A stretch of DNA of 64,000 nt, taken from Bremerella sp. JC817 (lineage in GTDB: Bacteria > Planctomycetota > Planctomycetia > Pirellulales > Pirellulaceae). Each line of letters begins with the position of its first letter. The first letter of the stretch is position 1. This document shows positions 1-8,144 of this stretch, one piece after another. The DNA lies in the NCBI RefSeq assembly GCF_040718835.1, contig NZ_JBFEFG010000280.1:124001-188000 (forward strand). The letters run 5' to 3'. Below the pieces are notes generated by a model, which saw only the letters and a program-made list of their open reading frames with translations, ran no database searches and was not told the DNA's origin. The translations under genes and the position numbers were made by a program.

Positions 1-118
1 CGTCGTTGACCACCAACACGGGGTGACCATAGCCGACGACCTGGTCCAGCACGGCATGAATCGTTTTGGCTTCGTTGTAGACAGGGAGGGCGATAAGGGC
101 CTTCTCAGAATGTTGCAT
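1..118 (-). CDS. Family 2 glycosyltransferase, N-terminal fragment
   Basis: Only the first 39 residues lie in the window; the rest runs off the left edge. Read from the ATG at 118, the protein gives MQHSEKALIALPVYNEAKTI and then a stretch ending in PVLVVND. The PVYNE motif followed by a hydrophobic strand ending in VVND is the start of the GT-A fold of family 2 glycosyltransferases of the dolichyl-phosphate-mannose-synthase type, which bind the nucleotide-sugar here. Substrate and product cannot be told from this fragment. Family call is sound; specificity is unknown. Confidence 0.8.
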   Translation of the reverse strand, partial: MQHSEKALIALPVYNEAKTIHAVLDQVVGYGHPVLVVND

Positions 119-399
119 AAAGTTCGCCGATCGTTGCTGGACGTTAATTTACGACAGGTTTTTCGTAACCATTCTGCGTCGCGGTCAAACGGGTGGGGCC
201 AGAATTCTTAGCCCAAGCTTCCGCTTGGCGGCTCGCTGCCCGGCCCGAAGTCGTCATAACCATTGTTATCTCAATGCCTTAGATTGACAAACTCCCTGCG
301 GAAATTCGTCAACGCGGATCGTAAACCCGCCATTGGGGACACAACCGTTGTGGCAACAGTAGTTTGGATGCCGACTAAATCGGAGGCGTTGCAGAAATT
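119..399. other. Intergenic region with a small hairpin
   Basis: About 280 bases between the glycosyltransferase start and the end of the Nif3-like gene, both on the minus strand. The only structure seen is a short perfect hairpin, CCAAGC-TTCC-GCTTGG at 213-228. It lies downstream of the Nif3-like gene and could be a weak terminator for it, but no T-run follows. No coding region or RNA gene is supported. Confidence 0.4.
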
Positions 400-1218
400 T
401 TACGCGAAGTGGATCGGGTCGGATTCCTGCTGACTGCTCCAGATATTCAGGTCAGGGAACGCTTCGGCCAGGATGGCCGCCAGGTTCTCTACCGCAAACC
501 GTTCGCTCGCATAATGACCGGTCAGAATTAAAGCGATTCCCTGGGCTTTCGCTTCCAAGCAAGTGTGGAAGCTCGTTTCTCCCAGGATCAAGCAATCGAC
601 CTCTTTGGCGATCGCTGCCCCAAGCAGTTCTCCAGCCGATCCGCAACCAACCGCAACCGACTTGATTTCCGAAGTTCCCCGGCCCACCACTTTGACCATG
701 GCGGCTTGGGTTGCCTGCTTGGCTTGTTCGGCGATCTGGGCCAACGGCATCGCGCCATCCGCCAACACTCCCCAGCGTCCGGTCCCCACCTGCGAGGTCG
801 GCCCCGACACGCCAAGCAGATCGACCGGCAACAGTGGCTGAATATCGGATAGCCCCAAAGCGGAAGCCAACTGGAAATTGATTCCCTCGGCACACGAGTC
901 GAACGCAGTATGGGGACTGTAAACCGCGATTCCGTTTTGGATCAGCTTCAGCAGCATCTGGCCGGTTGTATCGCGAGTCGTGATTCGCTTCAGCGGACGG
1001 AAGGGAAGGGGATGGTGCGTGACAATCAAGTTCGCTTTTCCCTCGATCGCCTCGTCGACGACCTCAGGTGTAATCGTCAAACAGGTCACCACGGCATGGA
1101 CTTCTTGTGCCGTGTCGCCGATCAGCAAACCGACGTTGTCCCATGACTCAGCCAATTGGCTGGGGGCAAAGCGTTCCAGGAAGTCGCAGACATTGCTGAG
1201 AGGGATCGATGAAGCCAC
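400..1218 (-). CDS. Nif3-like dinuclear metal centre protein
   Basis: A 272-residue protein of the NIF3/YbgI/YqfO family, conserved cytosolic proteins that form toroidal hexamers around a two-metal site. Family hallmarks are present: an early WDNVGLL segment (about 26-32), a TH-H pair in IVTHHPL (about 66-71), SPHTAFD (about 101-107), and a late GHYASERFAVE segment supplying the last His/Glu ligands. The length suits the short single-domain form without the PII-like insert. Some members are annotated GTP cyclohydrolase I type 2, but the biochemical role is poorly settled, so only the family is claimed. It ends 47 bases before the next minus-strand gene upstream (at 1266). Confidence 0.88.
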   Translation of the reverse strand: MASSIPLSNVCDFLERFAPSQLAESWDNVGLLIGDTAQEVHAVVTCLTITPEVVDEAIEGKANLIVTHHPLPFRPLKRITTRDTTGQMLLKLIQNGIAVYSPHTAFDSCAEGINFQLASALGLSDIQPLLPVDLLGVSGPTSQVGTGRWGVLADGAMPLAQIAEQAKQATQAAMVKVVGRGTSEIKSVAVGCGSAGELLGAAIAKEVDCLILGETSFHTCLEAKAQGIALILTGHYASERFAVENLAAILAEAFPDLNIWSSQQESDPIHFA

Positions 1219-1265
1219 AAGCTACTCTTTCGTCACGAATCGAAGGCCAAGGGAACCGTTTTCCC

Positions 1266-3932
1266 TTAATCCTTCACTTCCACACGATGATTGAAAACCC
1301 GGGTACCGCCAATTTCTCGCAATCGTAGCAGCAATGTCGAGCCTTGCAGCTGTTTGCCATCGGGAATGCGATAGACAATCGTGGTCCGTCCCAGGCCGAA
1401 GTTCATGATCCGCTGCCGCATCTGTCGACGTCCGCTGGCATACAGCAAGCAGTCAAACGACATCAACTCTTCGGACAAGTTGTAAATCGTCGCTTCAACA
1501 ATCAATTCGCCTGATTCTTCATCAAGGACCGAGGAGGACTCGACCTGCATCATGCCTGATCCGACTTGAATTTCGCGGTAAACGCTGAATTCGTATTCCT
1601 GATCGGTCGTGATGTTGAAGTCGATCCGCACCGGTTGCATCCCACTGTCGGCGTCGGCTCGCAGCAAAATCTTATACGGTGACTTCAATTCTCCACCGCG
1701 TGTCAGCTTGAATCGCAAAATGCCGGGGTTCACGTTCCAGACGTCGGGGGCCACAAGCCGTGCCGTGCCGCTAATTGCCGCCGGGAAGGTATTCTTGATC
1801 GTGGCATCGATCCGCTGCGTTCGTCCGAAGTCGCTTTCCAACTGAGCGGGATCGAACTGGAATGCCAAACGCATCGTCGCGACACTGTCGTTCAAGCCGA
1901 TCAGAAACTGTGGAAAAGGCCCGACCGGTACGATTTGCTTGTTGCCATCTTGCTTCGGAACCATTTCGCGGCCCCACAAGTCGACGATCTTCACATCATC
2001 GCCCAGGTAGAGTGTCTCTTCCGTTTCTCGCGAGTTCCACACCACCATCACCGTTCGGCCTTCCCGCGCGAAGACGTAATTCCGGCTGCGGTTGGGGAGT
2101 TGAATCGATCCCTGGTACTTGGTTCCTGAAATCAAACGAGCGGTCGTACGCCAAGGCAGTAACAGTTCTGCCGGCGAACCATCTTCGTTCATTAGGCCAT
2201 ATTCGTGGTCGAACGGTTTCGGAATGAACGCGGCGTCGGCTTCGTGGATCTTGGCGGCCAGCATCTTCTCGACCAGGTCGCGGGCCCGCTCTTCGGTCGT
2301 ATAACGCGAACGTGGCAGCGGGTAGATGGTTGCGAACCGAGTCGTCTGCCCCTTCGATTTATCGAGGTAAGCTCCCAGTTCGTCCTTGGTCATCGGGATC
2401 AGGCCGTCCAAAGAACCGTTTGGGGGCAAGATCGAATAGGCGAGGAAGTCGTACGGCGGCTTCTGCCCCTCAGGTGTCTGCGCCATCCAACGCCACGGAA
2501 TCCCGAGCATGATATCCTGACCGCTGGTCCGCAGTTCCTGGCGAATCTGCTGTAGCTTCTCGAGTAGGTTCGTGTAGCCGACAAAGCTCACGTCGTCGTC
2601 AGCCCCCAGTTGCCAATAATGCACCGTCAACGAGAGCCGCGTGAGAATCGGTTCGACATAAGGTCGCCACAACAGCGGTTCGGCGAACACGTTGGCGACT
2701 AGCATCGTTTCCTGTTCACCAAACAGGTTGCGGATGTCAGCCGGCGGCTTATCGATCACCGCGACCATACTGATATTGTGCTTATGCAGCCGTTCGGCGA
2801 ACCGGGCCAGGTTATTAGCCCGATCAGTATCGTTGTCGTTGTACCAGACCGGGAACTTCACCCAGTTGACGCCGGCGGTCGTCAGCAAGTCGAACATCCG
2901 CTGGAAGTCGAGCGGCTCTTCTCCATTGGGAAGCGACCAACCGAACTCGCCCCGTTCAGGGACTTTGTCGCGTGAAACAACCGCCAAGGTCATGATGCGG
3001 CGATGCATCAGCCCCGAGCTTCCGAGCATCGTCGCACGAATTTCGTAGAAGCCATTTTCCTCGATCGGTGGCTTCCAGTTGATATCGCCGGCGTAGCCAA
3101 CATCCCAGTTCTCGTCCTGGTAGGCACGTTTGCCGAACAGTTCCGAGATCTTTTCCGTCTTACGGGCCACCACCTTACCATCGAGTCGGCTTTCCTGCCG
3201 GGCCAGCGACTGCCTCCCGACGTCGACAAGCTCGAAGATCACGGTCGGATTTTGTTCGAGGATGCCCGAGACATTGCAGGTTACTTCGATCTCTTGATCG
3301 TCGAGGTAAACGCTGCCGCCATCGAGCGTTGCCAACGTCATTTTCGGCAACCGGGCAAACCAGATATCGTCGAACCAGACCTTGCCGGTCAGGTCTTCAT
3401 CAACCCCAGCCTCTGGCACGACATGCAGACCAATCACCGCCAGATCGAGGCCCGTGTTTTGCGGAGCGATCGGTCCGATACGGATCTTCACCCAGCCGCC
3501 AGATTCGCGGAACTTCTCTGAGTAGTAGGTCTCGACCGGTTGCTGCTTGTCGTTGAAGAACGTCAGCGAGATGTAGGCTTTGTCGTAATGCAAACCTTCG
3601 GTCTTCAGTCGGCCTTCCAGGACATAGCTGAAGATATCGCGAACGGCGATTGGCGGGCTGTAGATCGTGGCCGCCCCACCATCCAGGTCGACGAGCAGCG
3701 AGCGGCCATTGCCGGCGGTTTCGTCTTCGTTGATTTCGACATCGATATAGCGGGGATAGCCCGGGCCGGTTCGGCGGGTCCATTGATCGGGCCAAAGGTC
3801 GTAGTTCAAGTCGACCGTTTCACCGAAGTCGCACTGAAACAGTTCGATCGCCTCGGGATGCCGCTGTTCAATGGGCGCATCCTTCCAGTCCGCGGCCAGA
3901 ATAAACAGAGACAAAAGAAACAACGGCGACAT
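1266..3932 (-). CDS. Large secreted protein with glycosidase-like central region
   Basis: An 888-residue protein with a short N-terminal hydrophobic segment (MSPLFLLSLFILAA) consistent with export. Residues about 40-200 look like a beta-sandwich, carbohydrate-binding-type region (ending in VWFDDIWFARLP). The middle (about 320-560) contains a TIM-barrel-like succession including AGVNWVKFPVWYNDNDTDRA, typical of glycoside-hydrolase-like folds, though I cannot name catalytic acids with confidence. The C-terminal third is beta-rich, with NPG and GMQPVRIDF segments like CARDB-type domains. It is divergent from the isomerase-like gene at 4140, about 207 bases away. The function is unknown; a role in polysaccharide handling is inference. 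Confidence 0.75.
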   Translation of the reverse strand: MSPLFLLSLFILAADWKDAPIEQRHPEAIELFQCDFGETVDLNYDLWPDQWTRRTGPGYPRYIDVEINEDETAGNGRSLLVDLDGGAATIYSPPIAVRDIFSYVLEGRLKTEGLHYDKAYISLTFFNDKQQPVETYYSEKFRESGGWVKIRIGPIAPQNTGLDLAVIGLHVVPEAGVDEDLTGKVWFDDIWFARLPKMTLATLDGGSVYLDDQEIEVTCNVSGILEQNPTVIFELVDVGRQSLARQESRLDGKVVARKTEKISELFGKRAYQDENWDVGYAGDINWKPPIEENGFYEIRATMLGSSGLMHRRIMTLAVVSRDKVPERGEFGWSLPNGEEPLDFQRMFDLLTTAGVNWVKFPVWYNDNDTDRANNLARFAERLHKHNISMVAVIDKPPADIRNLFGEQETMLVANVFAEPLLWRPYVEPILTRLSLTVHYWQLGADDDVSFVGYTNLLEKLQQIRQELRTSGQDIMLGIPWRWMAQTPEGQKPPYDFLAYSILPPNGSLDGLIPMTKDELGAYLDKSKGQTTRFATIYPLPRSRYTTEERARDLVEKMLAAKIHEADAAFIPKPFDHEYGLMNEDGSPAELLLPWRTTARLISGTKYQGSIQLPNRSRNYVFAREGRTVMVVWNSRETEETLYLGDDVKIVDLWGREMVPKQDGNKQIVPVGPFPQFLIGLNDSVATMRLAFQFDPAQLESDFGRTQRIDATIKNTFPAAISGTARLVAPDVWNVNPGILRFKLTRGGELKSPYKILLRADADSGMQPVRIDFNITTDQEYEFSVYREIQVGSGMMQVESSSVLDEESGELIVEATIYNLSEELMSFDCLLYASGRRQMRQRIMNFGLGRTTIVYRIPDGKQLQGSTLLLRLREIGGTRVFNHRVEVKD

Positions 3933-4139
3933 GGCTTTTCACAGGGGATTTTCAGAACTTCGTCCAGCAGAGCACGCAGCATCCACGCGCAATCCGCTAA
4001 ACTCTTGCATACCCCGACGGGACCGCTGGCATGGCTCCGGAATTCCGCCATTCGCCACCACGATGAAAGTCGCGTCAAGCGTTATAATCGATGCATCTGT
4101 TCTGATTCCTGGTTACCTTCACGTGGTTTTCCATCATCT

Positions 4140-4925
4140 ATGATCCGGCTGAGCGTCCAACTTCGTAGTCTTCGTCTTCCGTTCCGTAAGGCCCTGCAAA
4201 CCGCTGGCGAGCTGGGTGCCGATGGTATCGAGATCGATCTGCGCAACGAATTGCGTCCGGAAGACCTCTCGCAAACCGGGATCCGTCACCTCAAGAAGAT
4301 CCTTTCCGACTACAATCTGAAAGTTGCTTCGGTCAGTTTCCCAACCCGGCGCGGCTATAACGTGCTGGATGATCTCGAACGCCGTGTTGCCGCCACCAAG
4401 ACGGCGATGACCGCAGCTTACGACCTGGGCGCGAAGGTATTGGTCAATCACATTGGCGGTATCGATCCCGACCTAGAAGCCGAAACCAATGGACGCCTGT
4501 TGGAAGTGCTCGACGACCTCGCTCGCCACGCCGATATTTGTGGCGTCACCTTCGCCGCGAAGACCGGCCAGGTCGATGGCCCCGTGATGAAGCAGTTTCT
4601 CGACCAGCTTCCCGAAGGAGCGATCGGCGTCGACTTCGACCCTGGGGCCTTGATCATCAACGGCTTCTCGGCGGACGAATCGTATCAGGCACTTGCCAAG
4701 TACGTGGTCAATGTCCGCGGTAAAGATGGTGTGAAAGATCTCGCTCGTGGTCGTGGTATTGAAGTCCCCTTGGGACGGGGCACGGTCGACTTTCAATGGT
4801 TGATCGCCTCGCTGGAAGAAGCGCGTTATCGCGGCTTCATCACCATCGAACGCGAACATCCAGAGAATCCCGTCCAGGAAGTGTCCGACGGACTGGAGTA
4901 TCTCCGAAACGTTCAGATTCCGTGA
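4140..4925 (+). CDS. Sugar phosphate isomerase/epimerase-like TIM-barrel protein
   Basis: A 261-residue protein of the xylose-isomerase-like/AP-endonuclease 2 superfamily. The frame is open further upstream, but the ATG at 4140 starts the conserved fold: ELGADGIEID strand, VLVNHIGGI, a GVDFDPGALI strand in place of the usual histidine-rich metal strand, VNVRGKDG, and GFITIERE near the end, which supplies the late Glu. This family isomerises or epimerises sugars or handles inositol derivatives, with a bound divalent metal. The substrate is not predictable. The upstream stretch of the open frame lies opposite the secreted protein gene and is taken as non-coding. Confidence 0.82.
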   Translation: MIRLSVQLRSLRLPFRKALQTAGELGADGIEIDLRNELRPEDLSQTGIRHLKKILSDYNLKVASVSFPTRRGYNVLDDLERRVAATKTAMTAAYDLGAKVLVNHIGGIDPDLEAETNGRLLEVLDDLARHADICGVTFAAKTGQVDGPVMKQFLDQLPEGAIGVDFDPGALIINGFSADESYQALAKYVVNVRGKDGVKDLARGRGIEVPLGRGTVDFQWLIASLEEARYRGFITIEREHPENPVQEVSDGLEYLRNVQIP

Positions 4926-5002
4926 TCTTGTTTGGCGGTCCTTAGCCGGCACGCTAGGATGAACGAGAACGTCCACCGCTTGAGCTTTCTCGGAGAACAA
5001 CC

Positions 5003-5515
5003 ATGCCTCGTATCGCCCCTCTGCTGCTACTAATGACTTTGGCCGCGTCGATCTTGCTGCCGACTACTTCGTCAGCGGACGAGCCTGCCAAGCCCGAAGA
5101 TACCCAGGCCAAACTATTCGAGGCTTTCACCAACGACATGAAAGATGTCGCGTTGATCGGTTCGTTCACGATCGTCGGCCAGGAAAACAAAGGGCTCAAG
5201 CCGGAACGCTACGAGATCAAGAGCGTCCGCAAACTGGACGAAGGAGACCTTTGGGTCTTCAACGCTCGGATCAAGTACGGCGACCACGACGTTCAGTTTC
5301 CGATCCCGTTGGAAGTAAAGTGGGCGGGAAAGACCCCTGTGATCACGCTTGATCAAACGACGATCCCGGGCCTGGGCACCTTCAGTTCTCATGTCGTGAT
5401 CGATGGGGACAAGTACGCTGGTACCTGGATGCATGGCCCGGTCGGCGGTCACCTGTTCGGTCGAATCGAGAAGCTGGAAAAGGCTAAGGCCCCGGCGGAA
5501 TCGTCACCAAACTAG
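5003..5515 (+). CDS. Small secreted protein of unknown function
   Basis: A 170-residue protein starting with a classical signal peptide (hydrophobic core about 4-19, then TTSSADEP, likely cleaved after the SSA). The mature part is a compact alpha/beta sequence with alternating polar/hydrophobic strands (VALIGSFTIVG, LWVFNARIKYG, TWMHGPVGGHLFG). I recognise no characterised domain; similar short secreted proteins occur in planctomycetes. Its last 32 bases overlap the 3' end of rsmE on the other strand, so the two convergent genes share their ends. Confidence 0.7.
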   Translation: MPRIAPLLLLMTLAASILLPTTSSADEPAKPEDTQAKLFEAFTNDMKDVALIGSFTIVGQENKGLKPERYEIKSVRKLDEGDLWVFNARIKYGDHDVQFPIPLEVKWAGKTPVITLDQTTIPGLGTFSSHVVIDGDKYAGTWMHGPVGGHLFGRIEKLEKAKAPAESSPN

Positions 5516-6188
5516 CCATCGCCAAGGCTGCCGTTTCGACTCGCAGAATACGAGGTCCGAGCGATACTATCTGGCAACCAGCGGCGGCCGCTTGGGCGAC
5601 TTCTTCCTCGCTGAAACCACCTTCCGGCCCGATGATTCCTAAGACCTGGCCGGCAGCCGCAATCGTTGCCGGCTGAATCGCGTCGCCGCTGGGATGCAGC
5701 ATCAGGGCGACTTCCGGCTGCGAGGCCAAGACCTGCTCGAGCGTCTGCCCTTCAGCCACTTCCATCAGCACGTTGCGTTCGCACTGCTTGCTGGCTTCAA
5801 TCACGGCTCGGCGTAGCCGTTCAATCGCCTTCTCGACCGGCTGGGCAACTCCGCGCTGCGTGAGTAGCGGAATCAACCGCGCGACGCCCAGTTCGACACA
5901 CTTTTCGATCAGCCAGCGTTGACGATCCCCTTTCGGCAAGGCGACCGCCAGGGTCAGTTGCCGAGTCGCTTCGCGGGAAACTTCTTCCTGCTGGCGAACC
6001 GTACCGATCACCTTCTTTTTGCCGACCGAGATAAGCTCGATCTGGTATTCGATACCGGCACCGTCGAAACCGACGACCATGTCGCCCACGTTGGCGCGCA
6101 TCACTTTGGCCAAATGCTGCGACTCGGCGTCGTCGAAGGTGACTTCACCGGCGACGGGAGGTTGATCGAGAAAAAATCGTTCAGACAT
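5484..6188 (-). CDS. rsmE: 16S rRNA (uracil-1498-N3)-methyltransferase RsmE
   Basis: A SPOUT-class methyltransferase that methylates U1498 of 16S rRNA with S-adenosylmethionine. An N-terminal PUA-like region (MSERFFLDQPPV..ESQHLAKVMRAN) leads into the trefoil-knot domain, with the cofactor loop IIGPEGGFSEEE and the knot segment LGPRILRVETAAL near the C-terminus, both diagnostic. I chose the Met at 6188 (giving MSERFF, typical of the family) over the Met six codons upstream at 6206. Length about 234 residues, normal for RsmE. The gene converges on the small secreted protein and overlaps it by 32 bases. Confidence 0.93.
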   Translation of the reverse strand: MSERFFLDQPPVAGEVTFDDAESQHLAKVMRANVGDMVVGFDGAGIEYQIELISVGKKKVIGTVRQQEEVSREATRQLTLAVALPKGDRQRWLIEKCVELGVARLIPLLTQRGVAQPVEKAIERLRRAVIEASKQCERNVLMEVAEGQTLEQVLASQPEVALMLHPSGDAIQPATIAAAGQVLGIIGPEGGFSEEEVAQAAAAGCQIVSLGPRILRVETAALAMASLVTIPPGP

Positions 6189-6326
6189 GCGGCGTTGCGC
6201 AATCAAGGTTCAGGAATGCGTGAAGACTGCGGCCGGATTCTACCGAAACAAACTGAGGGCAGGAATGCCCTGCGCGGGTGCTATCGCCCGCGACCTGCTA
6301 GCAGCCTTCAAACGATTGTCCCCTAC

Positions 6327-7064
6327 ATGAGTCCCTTTTTCGAGAGCCCAGCTTATCTGGAGGCCGTCGCCCGTCTGGAGTATGCCCTCCAGCGTCGCGA
6401 TCGCGTTGCGATTTTGACCGGCCCGATGGGTAGCGGAAAATCGACTTTGCTCGAGAAATGGACCGCCCAGCAGCGTCGCCAGGGATTGATTGTTCCCTAT
6501 CTGAAGACGCCAGGAACCTTCGAACACGACTTCTTGTGGGAACTGGCCACGCAGCTCAAAGCCGACGTCGGCATGACTTCGACGCCGGCCGAACTGTGGT
6601 TCCAGATTCGCGAACAACTGACGGCTTATTCGCTCGAACAACGTCCGGTCGTCGTTGTTGTTGACCATGTCGAGGAAATCGCTCGCGAAACAGCCGATAT
6701 CCTGCTTTCCTTGGCCCGCATGCACTGCGGGTCCGAGGCCAACAGCACGCTGCTGCTGTCGGTCGATCAGAAGTACCTGCACTCGTTCGATATCCGCTTG
6801 CTGAAACTGGCCGATCTGAAAATCGAACTGGAAGCCTGGGAACCGAGCGACGTAGCCCACTACACGGCCGCTTATATGGCGGAACACCCTGAGCCAACCT
6901 TGGAGATCGACGAAGCGGCGATCGAAGCTGTTTCGCGCTACTCCGAAGGCTTGCCGCGGGTGATCTCCCAGATCCTCGATCTTTCCCGGCTGGCCGCTGA
7001 AGCGGGCCAATCGGAAACAATCACGCCAGAATCGATCGAAGCGATTCGCGAAGAACTGCTCTAA
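6327..7064 (+). CDS. ExeA/GspA-like AAA ATPase
   Basis: A 245-residue P-loop ATPase beginning MSPFFESPAYLEAVARLEYA, the usual opening of the ExeA/GspA-type AAA_22 family. Walker A is GPMGSGKST (about 32-40) and the Walker B-like strand is PVVVVVDHVEE. The C-terminal part has a helical lid with SEGLPRVISQILDLSR, typical of the family (the sensor-2/GxPR segment). The frame is open upstream but the homologous start is this ATG. ExeA-type ATPases help assemble type II secretion secretins; here no peptidoglycan-binding domain follows and no secretion genes adjoin, so the partner is unknown. The call of family is firm; the role is open. Confidence 0.85.
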   Translation: MSPFFESPAYLEAVARLEYALQRRDRVAILTGPMGSGKSTLLEKWTAQQRRQGLIVPYLKTPGTFEHDFLWELATQLKADVGMTSTPAELWFQIREQLTAYSLEQRPVVVVVDHVEEIARETADILLSLARMHCGSEANSTLLLSVDQKYLHSFDIRLLKLADLKIELEAWEPSDVAHYTAAYMAEHPEPTLEIDEAAIEAVSRYSEGLPRVISQILDLSRLAAEAGQSETITPESIEAIREELL

Positions 7065-7229
7065 GCCCAGTTCCGAAAGGCCCAACCGGCGATCATTTTG
7101 TCGAATCGGCCCAAGCTTTCGCGACCACTTCAAGCACTGCAAACAATTGCCATCTCTCGAGTTGCATCACGTGGCAACGCGTTCACAGGGCGATAACTGG
7201 CCTGGATTCAAGGGCGTATTCGGCTAAGA

Positions 7230-7257
7230 TTGAGAGATTACGCAAGCAGAATATTTT
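7230..7257 (+). promoter_or_regulatory. Candidate sigma-70 promoter
   Basis: TTGAGA, a 16-base spacer, then TATTTT, ending 14 bases before the ATG of the DUF6677 gene. If used, the transcript would have a very short leader, and no Shine-Dalgarno sequence is visible before that ATG. The match is by eye only. Confidence 0.3.
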
Positions 7258-7271
7258 AACCGGTCTAACCT

Positions 7272-7904
7272 ATGTCGAATGACACCGGGTCCCAGCCTAC
7301 CGCATCGGACCAAGATCCTTACGCCCCCATCCCGGTCGATCTGAAGAACCCGACGACTGCCGCCATTCTGGCCTGGCTCGTCCCGGGCGCTGGGCATCTT
7401 TACCAGGGTCGCCGTGGCAAAGGGATCTTGTTCTTGGTCTGCATCCTGTCGATCTACTTCCTCGGCTTGTCGATGGGTGGTGGTCGCGTGGTGTATGCCA
7501 AGTGGGATAACACCGAGAAGCGTTTGCCATTGTTCTGCCAGTTGGGCGTCGGACTGCCGGCGATGCCAGCGTTGATTCAGTCGGCGCTGATTCGTCAGAA
7601 GATGGACCCAATCGAAATCAATGGCGTCCGCTTCATGGCGCCGCCGGCCGATGTCAATGAGATGGCCGACCTGCATCGCACCTACGGCTACCTGTTTGAA
7701 ATGGGCACGCTGTACACGATGATCGCTGGCCTGCTGAACGTATTGGCAATCTACGATGCTGGGGCCGGCCCAGTTTGGATGATTCCCGATTCTGAAAAGA
7801 AGAAACGTAGTCGCGAGGCAGCAGATTCCAGTAGCGACGACGAAGAGGAAGAAGCTCCGTCCGACGAGACGAAGCGTAACCAATCGGCCGAAAGCCCCGC
7901 CTAA
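7272..7904 (+). CDS. DUF6677 family membrane protein
   Basis: A 210-residue protein with an early segment TAAILAWLVPGAGHLYQGRRGKGILF, the motif of DUF6677/TM2-like planctomycete membrane proteins, followed by a hydrophobic helix (FLVCILSIYFLGLSMGGG) and a later one around TMIAGLLNVLAIYDAG. The C-terminus is a highly charged tail rich in Lys, Ser, Asp and Glu (KKKRSREAADSSSDDEEEE). No enzyme motif is visible. It is followed 27 bases later by a second small membrane protein on the same strand, so the two are probably co-transcribed. Function unknown. Confidence 0.82.
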   Translation: MSNDTGSQPTASDQDPYAPIPVDLKNPTTAAILAWLVPGAGHLYQGRRGKGILFLVCILSIYFLGLSMGGGRVVYAKWDNTEKRLPLFCQLGVGLPAMPALIQSALIRQKMDPIEINGVRFMAPPADVNEMADLHRTYGYLFEMGTLYTMIAGLLNVLAIYDAGAGPVWMIPDSEKKKRSREAADSSSDDEEEEAPSDETKRNQSAESPA

Positions 7905-7931
7905 TCGCCTTCAACTGGAAGACCTTCGACC

Positions 7932-8144
7932 ATGTTTCCCATCTCGCTCTTGGCTATGTTCCCTGGCTCGCAACTGGTGCTGTACGCGTTCCCACTGATC
8001 GTCGTGGTTAGCCTCGTATACGGTGCGACTCGGCACGAAACCTGGCCAGCCATCCTGAAGCACTCATGGGATACCGCCGTCTGGATCCTGGGATTTATGG
8101 GAGCGGTTTTTCTGGTAATTCTTTTGGCGGGCTGGACTCAGTAG
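7932..8144 (+). CDS. Small two-helix membrane protein
   Basis: A 70-residue protein with two strongly hydrophobic segments (about 3-30 and 50-67) separated by a polar stretch GATRHETWPAILKHSWD. It begins 27 bases after the DUF6677 gene, suggesting an operon with it. The last 50 bases overlap the 3' end of the penicillin-acylase gene on the opposite strand. No family is recognised, but the membrane pattern and position argue it is real rather than a chance frame. Confidence 0.68.
   Translation: MFPISLLAMFPGSQLVLYAFPLIVVVSLVYGATRHETWPAILKHSWDTAVWILGFMGAVFLVILLAGWTQ

Noticed and set aside
5919..6326. Upstream extension of the ExeA-like ATPase frame
   Set aside because: Runs antisense through rsmE; the ATPase family starts at 6327.
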